Below, one piece after another: positions 35,508-44,118 of a stretch of 45,596 nucleotides of DNA. Under the pieces are notes generated by a model. It worked only from the letters and a program-made list of their open reading frames with translations. It had not been told where the DNA came from and did not search any database. Position numbers and translations under genes: made by a program. How positions within the stretch are numbered: the stretch's first letter is position 1; every line of letters starts with the position of its first letter. The DNA is from Clostridiales bacterium (GTDB taxonomy: Bacteria; Bacillota; Clostridia; Lachnospirales; WQUN01): contig JAISZB010000031.1 in the NCBI GenBank assembly GCA_031269465.1, positions 1 to 45,596 on the forward strand, given 5' to 3'.

Positions 35508-35789
35508 AAGATGCTGTCGAACGAAAAATACTGCGGCAACGTTGAAATTTTCAAAACCAGCGTCTTTGTTGAGAAGGACGGCTTTGCGCGGAAGAAAGGG
35601 CGAAAACATAACATGGATGAGAGCGAACGTTATCTTATCGTAAACAACCAACAAGCGATTATCTCAAAGGCCGACTTCGCCGCCGTCCAAGCCGAAAAAT
35701 CGCAAAGGAGCAATGTTGAGCAGACTTCGGACGGAGTCAGGCGCAAGGCAACCAAGCATAGCTCGAAAAAAGGCGGAATCAGACGATGA
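35508..35789 (+). pseudogene. Serine recombinase fragment, C-terminal region
   Basis: About 93 codons: KMLSNEKYCGNVEIFKTSVF, then DESERYLIVNNQQAIISKADFAAVQAEKS. This is the end of the recombinase domain of large serine resolvases, where 'ILsNEkY.Gd' and 'nnhpaII..e.F..vQ' are typical. The catalytic N-terminus is absent. The rest of 35790-35992 shows no gene. Confidence 0.8.
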
Positions 35790-35992
35790 TTGAACCTTTC
35801 AATTTTGCCTCGGCATGACCGCAAGGGGGGTGCATTTTACCCTGCGAACAAAGTCAAGACTGATGGCGGCAAGTTCGCGGAGAATAAAAAACTGGGCTTC
35901 CGAAGTCGCTTGATAACTGCGGAATTTCTGTATTACTGGACATTTGAGGGGTTAGGGCGTTGAAAATGTATTTGCATCAAATAAGGGAGTAT

Positions 35993-36119
35993 TATACTGC
36001 TTTTCATATAAAATTACCTTTTTTGTTGATTATACAGCGAGTGCGATTGATATCGGCATTTCGCACCACTCAATGGATAATCAAGCTCCAAAATAGGAAC
36101 ATTTGATGAAAGCGGTATA
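35993..36119 (+). repeat. PAL repeat, copy 14 (inverted core)
   Basis: 127 bp, TATACTGCTTTTCATATAAA to TGAAAGCGGTATA. The left arm has TTTTGTTGATT instead of the GGAGCTTG box; the core is inverted as in copy 12. It is the last full copy in the window. Confidence 0.93.
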
Positions 36120-36274
36120 TTTCCGGTGAGGGGGCTATCCTTATTTGATACAAGTTAATTATAGGTGAAAGGTAAACTCACACCTTGCGAGCTGTGACCA
36201 AATTCGCGTTTTTCGAATTTACGCTTCGGCTAGCGGGCTAAATTGCGCAACCATACAACTTTTCAAAATTCCGC

Positions 36275-36303
36275 TTGACTTCTCCTTCGATTTCGGCTAA
36301 AAT
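36275..36303 (+). promoter_or_regulatory. Promoter of the DUF4143 ATPase gene
   Basis: TTGACT (36275-36280), 17 bp, TAAAAT (36298-36303). It would start transcription about 28 bases before the ATG. Confidence 0.65.
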
Positions 36304-36338
36304 AAGATTTAATCGAATATTAAACGGGTGGTGTCACT

Positions 36339-37562
36339 ATGAATTATATAAAGCGCGACATTGAGCCGACGATTCTTGAAATCTCAAAATCGTTCTCAGC
36401 GCTCATCATAACAGGACCGCGTCAGATTGGGAAAACCACAACCTTGCTTAAACTTGCTGAAGATGGGCGTAACTACGTCACGCTCGATGATATGGAAGCT
36501 CGTAGAATGGCTCAAACCGACCCAGAGTTGTTCCTGTCGCTTCACCCGTCGCCGCTTTTGATTGACGAGGTGCAGTACGCGCCAGAACTGTTTTCGCGTA
36601 TAAAAATCGAAATTGACAACGGCGCGAAACCAGGCAGCTACTGGATGACAGGCTCGCAGGCGTTCAGATTTATGGAACTTGCGCAGGAATCACTTGCGGG
36701 GCGCGCCGCTGTTCTTCGTATGTCGTCGCTGTCGCAGCACGAAATTTATGGGTGCGGCGAGTGTGAACCGTTTCCGCTATCGTTTGACTCTTTGCGCGGA
36801 CGCGCGGCGACCGGAACCGCAATCGAAACTGCCGGACAATACGATCGCATATGGCGCGGTTCTCTGCCGGGGTATATCAGCGGAAAATTCCCAAATCGTG
36901 AAGTTTTCTATTCAAGCTATTTGCAATTGTATATTCAGCGCGATATTGGAGATATGATGTCACGTGTGGATTCGCTTCAGTTTGCCGATTTTGTTCGCGC
37001 CGCCGCCTGCCGTGCGGGGCAAATGCTCAACGTCCACGATATCGCGTCTGATGTCAGTGTAACCGACGATACTGCCAAGCGATGGCTGCAACTTATGGAG
37101 AAATCCGGCGTGATTTTTTATCTGCGCCCATACTCCAACAACTTGCTGAAACGCACGGTCAAAACGCCGAAAATGTACTTCTTTGATACGGGACTCGTGG
37201 CTTATCTCGCCAAATATACTACGCCGGAGATTTTACTGAACGGCGCGATAAACGGCGCTATATTAGAGAACTATGTCGTGGCCGAAATTGTCAAAAGCTA
37301 CGCGAACTGCGGGATCGAGCCGATTATCCATTACTATCGCGACAAGGATAGTAAGGAGATAGACGTAATTCTTGAAAGCGACGGCAAGCTTCACCCCATC
37401 GAAATTAAAAAAACGGCGTCGCCGCCCACAGAACTTGCGGGTGCGTTTAAAGTGCTTGACAGTGCGAGTCTGCCTCGCGGCATAGGCGCGATTATTTGCA
37501 CAAAACGCGAGTTTTCGGCGATTGACCGCAATACGGCGATTGTTCCGGTTTGGACGATTTGA
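36339..37562 (+). CDS. AAA ATPase with DUF4143 domain
   Basis: 407 residues, complete. Walker A GPRQIGKTT (about 26-34), Walker B LLIDEVQ (about 73), sensor WMTGSQAF, and a C-terminal DUF4143 region with FFDTGLVAYLA, ILENYVVAEIVKS and the nuclease-like YYRDKDSKEIDVILE ... HPIEIK. The last resembles the D-ExK core of PD-(D/E)xK folds. These proteins are abundant in anaerobes and archaea, often in variable loci; their role is not established. GGGTGGTG precedes the start. The gene is intact among broken neighbours. A recombinase fragment overlaps its end. Confidence 0.9.
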   Translation: MNYIKRDIEPTILEISKSFSALIITGPRQIGKTTTLLKLAEDGRNYVTLDDMEARRMAQTDPELFLSLHPSPLLIDEVQYAPELFSRIKIEIDNGAKPGSYWMTGSQAFRFMELAQESLAGRAAVLRMSSLSQHEIYGCGECEPFPLSFDSLRGRAATGTAIETAGQYDRIWRGSLPGYISGKFPNREVFYSSYLQLYIQRDIGDMMSRVDSLQFADFVRAAACRAGQMLNVHDIASDVSVTDDTAKRWLQLMEKSGVIFYLRPYSNNLLKRTVKTPKMYFFDTGLVAYLAKYTTPEILLNGAINGAILENYVVAEIVKSYANCGIEPIIHYYRDKDSKEIDVILESDGKLHPIEIKKTASPPTELAGAFKVLDSASLPRGIGAIICTKREFSAIDRNTAIVPVWTI

Positions 37563-37579
37563 CGCCAACCATTACAAAA

Positions 37580-37786
37580 CATGAACACTTTACGCGCCCT
37601 AAATTCAAACGTGTGGGCGTGTATTGCCGCGTCAGTTCCACCCGTGCCGACCAATTGGCAAGTCTCGCGCAACAAGTTTCGCGCTTTACAAGGCTCGTGC
37701 CGTCCGGCGAGAGTGTTATTGGAATTATTGTAGCTATTCCGACGGCTTGCAAAGCGACTGCTATTATGAATATTTTTGTCGATTAA
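37580..37786 (+). pseudogene. Serine recombinase fragment, N-terminal region
   Basis: RPKFKRVGVYCRVSSTRADQ and LASLAQQVSRFTRLV are the first strand and catalytic Ser region (YCRVSS) of a large serine recombinase. Homology ends after about 45 codons. Confidence 0.75.
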
Positions 37787-38557
37787 TCTGTCGCAATTAG
37801 CCATATAATGTATTTATTAATATACTGAAATCATAAAAAAGATTTTTATATATTGAATTATAAGAATAGCAAAACTGTGTTTGCAAAGGTGGCAATCCAT
37901 TGCGAAAGATCCTTTGAGGCATCGAACGCTGATTTTTGATTTTCCCATTGCAAATTTCGGAAATTGGCATGGAATAAAGTGCCCACGGCATTTTTTTGTA
38001 AGGGTTGCGCTTTGCGGCGATAAGCGATATGAACGGAATTGATGAAATAGCTGGCGAATTGGATTGCCAATGGACGGTTTTTTTCAGGCCATGCCGAAGA
38101 GGCGAAAAATATGGCCGATGTATTGATGAAGGCTGGCCCAGCAAAAAAGCGGCTTTATCATTGGCTCTTTATCTTGGCGCAATATGCAGGAGGCCTCTGG
38201 AAAATTACATTGATTTATGCAAGCCTGGCGGCTATGGCATTGAACAATCTGGACTGCATCATATTGACTCTGCGTGCGGAAGAGTGCATGCGCGGATGTA
38301 TAAAGCAGCCGGACCTCTGAAAACCGCCGTCTTCGATGCGGCAAAGGATTTATTTCCCGAAAAGGCGAATTTCAATGAAAGGCACAAAACCGGCCCGTTT
38401 CGCGAAAGCGCCGCAGGATTAGCGGCTAATGCGGCATATTCCCAAACTATGGACTGCATAAGCCGGCATGCCGCCGGCCCCGAAAAATTCAGCGGCGCCC
38501 ATTATTTTCACAATTCAGCGCAAAATGAAGGGGATTCCCTCGCGGAGGCCATGGACG
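37787..38557. other. Unidentified block between two truncated genes
   Basis: 771 bp bounded by the cut recombinase fragment and the cut rhuM gene, so it was probably inserted or joined here. The left end is AT-rich. A plus-strand frame from 38005 (193 codons, ALSLALYLGAICRRPLENYID, AAGPEKFSGAHYF) runs across the junction into rhuM and is not a credible gene as a whole. No family recognised in any frame. Confidence 0.35.
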
Positions 38558-39303
38558 GTTCTTTGCGATTGCAACATCAGCCTTGATAATCTTTCCGGTG
38601 GGCGCGGTTTCCCACGTTGTAAGCCCCATATGCTCTTTTTCAGCGTCCGCGCGTTCAACGATTAGCTCTGCGGCGGTGTGCATGTGAACCGCGTAATGCA
38701 GCTTGTTTTGCACCAACTTAAAAAACTCGCGCGTCGTTTTCGCGTTCTTGTCGTAGTCAAACGCCGTCGCGTAGATGTCCGTCACCTTTTGATAAAACTT
38801 GCGCTCGGACAGACGTATCTCGCGGATTTGCTGCAACTGCCGCTCGAAATACTCGTCCGTGAACATATGACCCTTTTAAGACGGTCAGCGTCCATTGTCC
38901 ACCCTTGAATGGTGTAATCCTTGACGATTTGCCCCGCCCATTTACGGAACTGAACGGCGCGGTCATTGTTCACCTTAAACCCTACGGCGATTATCATTTG
39001 GAGATTGTAATGCAGGGCCTCACGCCAGGCTTGGCGATTGCCCTCGTTTTGAACTATAAAGAATTTCTTTATAGTTGCCTCGCGGGTCAATTCGCCGTCA
39101 TCAAGTATTTTCTTGATGTGCTGCCCGATATTCTGAAAGCTCACGTCTTACAGCGCAGCGAGCATTTTCTGCGTCAGCCAGATGTTCTCGCCCTCGTAAT
39201 GCATTTCAAAACTCTGCTCGCTGTCGCCCGTAGCCGCAACAAAGGTGAGATATTCAGCCGTCGAACTGCGAATCGTGATGTCCGTTTTCTTTTTATCACT
39301 CAT
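38558..39303 (-). pseudogene. RhuM-family protein pseudogene
   Basis: The start MSDKKKTDITIRSSTAEYL and NIWLTQKMLAAL are typical. A TAA then replaces the usual Tyr codon (LYDV) at about codon 52. FQNIGQHIKKILDDGELTREA, NYNLQMIIAVGFKVNNDRAVQFRKWA (here HYNLQ...) and KDYTIQGW follow, then a frameshift near 38866 into RQLQQIREIRLSERKFYQKVTDIYATAFDYD and AELIVERADAEKEHMGLTTW. The C-terminus is cut at about 38558. RhuM proteins often accompany type I restriction operons, as here; their role is unknown. Confidence 0.85.
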
Positions 39304-40340
39304 ACCTCCACCCCCAAAATCGTTTCGATTTCTAAAAGGATTCGATCAATGTCGGCGTTAAGGCTCGCTCGTTTCTCTTGGTACTGCTGTATCAATTCGC
39401 GCGGCGGCAATATTTCTTCTTTCTCATGCGGAAACCTGCAGAGGTCAAGATTGTAGTTGCGGTCAATGAGTTCCTGTGTCGTGTAACGCTTCGCCTTGTC
39501 GAAACCGTCAACCGTTATTTCCTCGCGGTTGCTCCACCATTCCACAGCAGGCGCGAAATGCTCCAGTTTCATCGGCTTGGTTTTTGAAAAGTGTTTGTAG
39601 CCGTCAGGCATATCCAAACGGTAGAACCACGTTTCGGCTGTCGGCGCAGTACGCTCGAAGAACAGAATATTTGTCGTGATATTGGTGTACGGCGCGAAAA
39701 CATCGTGCGGCATACGCACCACAGTTATGAAGATTAAATTCTTCAATCAGCTTTTTCTTTATGGCGACTTTGGCGTTGTCCCTTCCGAACAGGAAACTGT
39801 CGGGGATAATGACCGCCCCGCGTCCATTGTTTTTTAAGCGGTACATTATGACCGTCATAAACAGATCAGCAGTTTCGCTTAACTGAGTTTGCGGGAAAGT
39901 TAATCTTCACGCCCTCTTTTTCGCTCCCGCCGTAAGGAGGATTCATCAGAACTATGTCATAGCGGTCGTTCTCTTTATAGTCACGGACGTTATGCTCCAA
40001 CGAGTTCCCGTGAATAATGACAGGATTGTCAATGTCATGCAAAAGCATATTTGTAACGCAAAGCAAGTGTGGCAAGGCTTTCTTCTCCACCCCGTAGACA
40101 GAGCTATTATAAATCTCTTTATCCACTGCGGACTTCACTTGCGCGTCAAGCACTTTCAGCGCAGACGTAAGGAATCCGCCTGTCCGACAGGCGAAGTCGG
40201 CAATTTTCTCCCCGATTTTCGGTGCTAATCGCTGTGTCATAAAGTCGGTGACGGCGCGGGGCGTGTAAAATTCACCCGCGTTACCCGCGCTTTGCAGACT
40301 ACGCAAGATGGTTTCATAGATGTCGCCAAAGGCGTGTGAC
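39300..40340 (-). pseudogene. hsdM: Type I restriction methylase HsdM, truncated and frameshifted
   Basis: From HAFGDIYETILRSLQSAGNAGEFYTPRAV at the truncated N-terminus to LEIETILGVEV. SAM motif I reads DFACRTGGF (normally FACGTGGF) and motif IV is NPPYGG. Two single-base insertions break it: an extra T near 39900 after INFP, and an extra A near 39727 after EEFNLH. The last frame has RMPHDVFAPYTNITTNILFFER. The N-terminal helical domain and the hsdS/hsdR genes are absent. The stop overlaps the rhuM start (ATGA), so the two were one operon. Confidence 0.88.
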
Positions 40341-40391
40341 AGTCAGCGGAAATGCAGTGAGATCGGCGCGACGCTCCGATACGAGCGAAAG

Positions 40392-40580
40392 GTCGCGGAG
40401 AATCCCATAGTGGAAGCGCACAAAAAAGCATACCGACGCTTCAACTCCCGCACCCGTGCCAAGAAGATGACGCAAAATGAATTTATGGCATGGTCGGAGG
40501 AAGCCGCCAAAAAGCGAGACGAGTGCTTGGCTGGGGAACTGCTGTTTGACGAGTTTAAGGCGTGGCTGGAGAAAGGCAGG
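40392..40580 (+). pseudogene. C-terminal fragment resembling the DUF6076-type protein at 44119
   Basis: VAENPIVEAHKKAYRRFNSR, TQNEFMAWSEEAAKKRDECL and LLFDEFKAWLEK resemble the tail of the protein at 44119-45177 (FKEYRKEAVKRKT, MSFSDFATWLAEQ). The upstream part is replaced by the cut hsdM gene on the other strand. Confidence 0.5.
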
Positions 40581-40634
40581 ATTCGAAAGAGCAGAGCAAG
40601 TCCTCTGACACAGATAATCCCAAGAAGAACGATA

Positions 40635-40663
40635 TTGACAACAGATAACGAATATGTTATCAT
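40635..40663 (+). promoter_or_regulatory. Toxin-antitoxin promoter with operator palindrome
   Basis: TTGACA (40635-40640), 17 bp, TATCAT (40658-40663). The palindrome GATAACGAATATGTTATC (40644-40661; arms GATAAC/GTTATC) overlaps spacer and -10, the expected autoregulation site for the XRE antitoxin. Confidence 0.7.
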
Positions 40664-40684
40664 TAAATGGCAGGGAGGAATATA

Positions 40685-41047
40685 ATGTACGAGGTGAAGT
40701 TTTACCGAGATAAAAATGGTAAGTCTGAAATCGTGGAGTATTTGGACGAATTGAAAGAGAAAGGCGAAACGGGCAAGAATGAGCGCGTCAATCGCGATAA
40801 AATTCTCGCGTATATCGGTGCCTTGGAGCAGTACGGAACGCGAATAGGCCAGCCGATAGTAAAACACATCGACGGCAGCATATGGGAACTGCGCCCGCTT
40901 GCTAACCTCATATTTTTCTTCTACTGGAAAGATAATAAATTTGTGCTGTTGCATCATTTTATTAAAAAAACGCAGAAAACGCCGCCTCGGGAAATAGAAC
41001 AGGCGCGGACGAAGCTGAAGGATTTCATTGAAAGGCATGGTGAGTGA
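40685..41047 (+). CDS. RelE/HigB-type toxin
   Basis: 120 residues of the phage Gp49-like HigB branch of the RelE superfamily, ribosome-dependent mRNA nucleases. MYEVKFYRDKNGKSEIVEYLDEL, KHIDGSIWELRPLANLIFFFYW and FVLLHHFIKKTQKTP show the family's ELR, strand and KK(T/S)QKTP signatures, including the usual basic catalytic residues. GGGAGGA lies ahead of the chosen ATG. The toxin comes first, with the antitoxin one base after its stop, the usual HigBA order. Confidence 0.9.
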   Translation: MYEVKFYRDKNGKSEIVEYLDELKEKGETGKNERVNRDKILAYIGALEQYGTRIGQPIVKHIDGSIWELRPLANLIFFFYWKDNKFVLLHHFIKKTQKTPPREIEQARTKLKDFIERHGE

Positions 41048-41048
41048 T

Positions 41049-41342
41049 ATGGCGAATGGAAAAGTTATTGATACGTTTTCGGATTATATGAACGACGAAA
41101 CAAGAGTAAGCCCCGCTGAGCGCGAGCATATCAATTTTGAGGTATCTCTAATCGGCAAAATAATAGAGGCCAGAAAAGAGAAGGGTTTGTCGCAGAGGGA
41201 ACTCGCTGAAATTTCCGGAGTAAAACAGCCCGCGATCGCGCGGCTCGAAAGCATGAAAGCGACACCGCAGATAGATACCCTTTTCAAAGTGTTGCATCCG
41301 CTTGGCTATACGATCGAGATTGTGCCACTAAACCGCGAATAG
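41049..41342 (+). CDS. XRE-family antitoxin
   Basis: About 97 residues with a helix-turn-helix at about 40-75: LIGKIIEARKEKGLSQRELA, SGVKQPAIARLES, followed by PQIDTLFKVLHPLGYTIEIVP, typical of HigA-like antitoxins. It should neutralise the adjacent toxin and bind the palindrome at 40644. It starts one base after the toxin stop, so translation is coupled. The pair is intact while all genes just upstream are broken. Confidence 0.9.
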   Translation: MANGKVIDTFSDYMNDETRVSPAEREHINFEVSLIGKIIEARKEKGLSQRELAEISGVKQPAIARLESMKATPQIDTLFKVLHPLGYTIEIVPLNRE

Positions 41343-41386
41343 GCGGATAAAAACGGAACGCACATTTTGAGCGTTCTGTTTTGCCG

Positions 41387-41743
41387 TTAGGCATATACTA
41401 CTTCGTCGAGTATCATCATTTCCGCCGTGCGCTTTATTTCGGTCATGTGCGTCGCCCACGCAAGGGTGTCGGCGGTTTTGTCCGGTTGCGGGTTGAACAC
41501 CCGAATGTCCGACATCAGGCTGTCAAGCCGCTTGTTTGCCGCTTCGTCTACTTTTCTCAGATGAGGAAATAATTTTTCCGACAGAAGAAGCGTGGTATAC
41601 TGGATTGGGCGATATTCCCGCAGGAACGCCCGCCGCATACGGCCATATCTGCCGAGCGGTACGGTGAATTCCGGTGGCGGCTCGGAGAGCGCGATGTCGG
41701 GTAGGAGATAGTCCCCAACGCGAGCATAGGTTATTTGGTACAT
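41387..41743 (-). CDS. tnpV: Transposon-encoded protein TnpV
   Basis: 118 residues from MYQITYARVGDYLLPDIAL. GRYGRMRRAFLREYRP, LLLSEKLFPHLRKVDEAANKRLD and a terminal ILDEVVYA match the TnpV family of Tn4451/4453-type mobilisable elements in Clostridia. Its function is unknown. GGGGCGGA precedes the start; upstream in-frame codons lack one. It is the last gene of the tnpW-tnpX-tnpV order. Confidence 0.85.
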   Translation of the reverse strand: MYQITYARVGDYLLPDIALSEPPPEFTVPLGRYGRMRRAFLREYRPIQYTTLLLSEKLFPHLRKVDEAANKRLDSLMSDIRVFNPQPDKTADTLAWATHMTEIKRTAEMMILDEVVYA

Positions 41744-41879
41744 ATTCCGCCCCTTTTCTGGGGCCTGTGTCCGCTTGTGTTGGCGATGGCGGCAAACATA
41801 CCGCCATGCTCTGCTACGGCGCGTACAGGGCGAATGTCGCCCCGTATCCGCGCCAAAATAATACGGCAGTTCCCCCCTC

Positions 41880-43470
41880 CTCATATTAAGCAATCGCACG
41901 AATGTACCGCAAACGAGCCGGTTGCCATGTTGTAGTAGCGTTTAGTCGGAAACACCCTTTACAACATACAACTTCGGTATATCGCCGTACCAGTTCGATA
42001 AACCGCGACGATTTCTCACTGTCCTCATTGAACGCCGTGATTTCAACGGTTAGCTGTTCGTTCTGCGCTTCGAGTTCAGCTTGCTCGTTTTCGTAGTCGC
42101 CGCTAAGTTGTTCAAAACACTTATCGGAGAGTTTGCCGGAAGCATTATCTTCGTAGGTCTTTTTGAAAAGCCTATCGAGTTCAGCAATACGCTTTTGGTT
42201 CTGCGCCAGTTTGCGCTTGCTGTCTTTCGTCGCCTACTGCTGTCGGATCGTCGATTATTCGCGGATTTTAGCGACAAACTCGGCTTGATTATCGCGTACA
42301 TAGGCACACACGCCCTGAATCGCGGACAGCACCAGTTTCCGCACAACTTCGGTACGGATATAGTGCTGCGAGCATTTCTCGTCGAACACGCCCTTGCTAA
42401 CTGTATGTCGAGCAAGTGTAGAAGTCCGCGACCTTGTGCGTATACTCTTTGCCTAAACGCTGTTCGGTATAATGCGTTTTCGCTGTGCGGCTGTTATACA
42501 TCTTGCGTCCGCACTCGTGGCAGAAAAGCAGTCCCGAAAGCGGGTTCGCCTCGCCGCAATCGCTCGGGCGGCGCGGCGTCCCGAGCAGCTTTTGGACGGT
42601 TTCAAAGGTCTGCCCGTCGATTATTTCCGGGTGCGTATCGTCGAATATCTTCCACTCGGATTTGTCACGGTATTGGAACTTTTTGGACTTGAACTCGGCT
42701 TGACCGTGCGGAAGTTGACGGTTTTGCCGCAGTTTCGGGCTTAGACAGGATATTCCTGACCGTGCCGCCGTTCCACGCGTTGTCCTTGCCGTCGAACGCC
42801 CAGTCCTTTGTCCGCGCGAAATACGCGGACGGCTTCTCGACCGCAATCCGACGGGCGATTTGGTACGGCCCCATTCCGTCAAGCGCCATTTGGAATATGC
42901 GTTTGACGACAATCGCCGCTTCGTCGTCGATCAGCCAGACGTTCTTGTCATCGGGCGATTTTCTGTAACCGTAAATCGCGTTGTACGACAGCGGTTTGCC
43001 CGCGTTGCCTTTCGCGCGTGTGCGACGGCTTTTATCTTGCGGCTTGTGTCCCTCGCGTAAAATTCTGAGATAATTTCCTTGAACGGTGTGAAATCGTCGT
43101 CCGCAACCTTAGAATTCCAACCCTCGGACACGGCAATCAGCGGTATGCCCTTTTCGGCTAACATCTCGCGGTACAGGCCCATTCTGAGATAGTCGCGACC
43201 CATCCTGTCCATTGTCTTGACGAGGATTGCGCCCACTTCGTCGCGCTCGACCATTGCGAGCAGTTCCTGCCAGCCCGGTCTGTCCCATTGGGTGCCGGAG
43301 TAGCCGTCATCGCTCAGGTGCAAGTGCGGCGTGCAGCCGTTTTGCCCGGCGTAGGTTTCGAGGATTTGCTTCTGGTTTGCGATACTCAGGCTCTCCCCCT
43401 GCAATAAATCGTCACGGGAGAGGCGCGAGTAGAGGATAGTTGTTTTGGCGGTCTGCCGATTCGTGTTCAT
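41880..43470 (-). pseudogene. tnpX: TnpX-like large serine recombinase, multiply frameshifted
   Basis: The N-terminal catalytic domain is intact: ILYSRLSRDDLLQGESLSI (catalytic Ser), QWDRPGWQELLAMVERDEVG, VKTMDRMGRDYLRMG, and FKEIISEFYARDTSRKI. Frameshifts near 42995 and 42720 break the rest: YQIARRIAVEKPSAYF, then the zinc-ribbon part LSGLLFCHECGRKMYNSRT, then a coiled-coil C-terminus (RIAELDRLFKKTYEDNASGKLSDK) in a third frame with an in-frame stop. TnpX excises and inserts Tn4451-type elements; this copy should be inactive. Its start overlaps the tnpW stop. Confidence 0.88.
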
Positions 43471-43697
43471 AGTGAACCTCCGTCCGGCAACCGGCCTGTT
43501 TGCAGTGTATCCATCTTACCGCGTCCAGGTTCGGAAATCAAGTCGTTTTTGATTAAACGCAGTATTTTGGCTTCGAGCGTTTCATCCTCGGTTTCGGGGA
43601 AATAAACGCTGACGCGGTACACCGAGGAGCCGATTCTCTCACTGAATCGGCCCGACAGTGCGTTGATATTTTCACGTTCGGCTTTTTCAAGTTGCAT
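43467..43697 (-). CDS. tnpW: Transposon-encoded protein TnpW
   Basis: 76 residues with RIGSSVYRVSVYFPETEDETLEAKILRLI, matching the small TnpW proteins that precede tnpX in clostridial mobilisable transposons. Role unknown. AAAGGGG lies ahead of the ATG, and its stop overlaps the tnpX start by four bases. Confidence 0.8.
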   Translation of the reverse strand: MQLEKAERENINALSGRFSERIGSSVYRVSVYFPETEDETLEAKILRLIKNDLISEPGRGKMDTLQTGRLPDGGSL

Positions 43698-44029
43698 AGA
43701 ATCGACCCCTTTCTTAAATAAATTTTGGTTTTGCTTTGGCTTTTTTTGTTGTGAATCTCCCGACGCGCACAGCTCCGCTTTTGTTTAGTGTCGGAATACA
43801 TTCTGTTCGCCTTCAGATTTGCCCGGGCGATAGCGTCTCTTACTGCAACGGCACGACAGCGGGCACTCCCCGATGGTACAGCCGGCCCGGTTCCTGCGCC
43901 CGCATCTCTGTGGGACGCGTTTCCCCGCTCCGCGCTTTTGGCGCATCTTGGAAGGGAAGCCGCCCGGTATCTGACCGACTGCACAGGATTACAAAATATT
44001 CCTGTCGTAAATATTATCGCTCTAAATCC
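43698..44029. other. Segment upstream of tnpW
   Basis: 332 bp between divergent genes. A plus-strand frame at 43788-44033 (81 codons, SEYILFAFRFARAIA ... GLQNIPVVNII) reads coherently but lacks a start site and overlaps the next promoter. It is not accepted as a gene. A transposon end is expected here but was not located. Confidence 0.35.
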
Positions 44030-44058
44030 TTGACTAATCAAGCAATCTGAGGTACTAT
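44030..44058 (+). promoter_or_regulatory. Promoter of the DUF6076-type gene
   Basis: TTGACT (44030-44035), 17 bp, TACTAT (44053-44058), about 60 bp before the ATG. Confidence 0.55.
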
Positions 44059-44118
44059 ACAAGAAACGAAACTACTGACAGAACATAATTCCTGTTAGGA
44101 AATCAGGGAGAGATAGCT

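Noticed and set aside
38005..38586. 193-codon plus-strand ORF
   Set aside because: Its 3' end runs into the antisense strand of rhuM, it lacks a start signal and shows no family motif.
43788..44033. 81-codon plus-strand ORF before the DUF6076-type gene
   Set aside because: Reads coherently but has no start site and overlaps a good promoter; kept only as a note.
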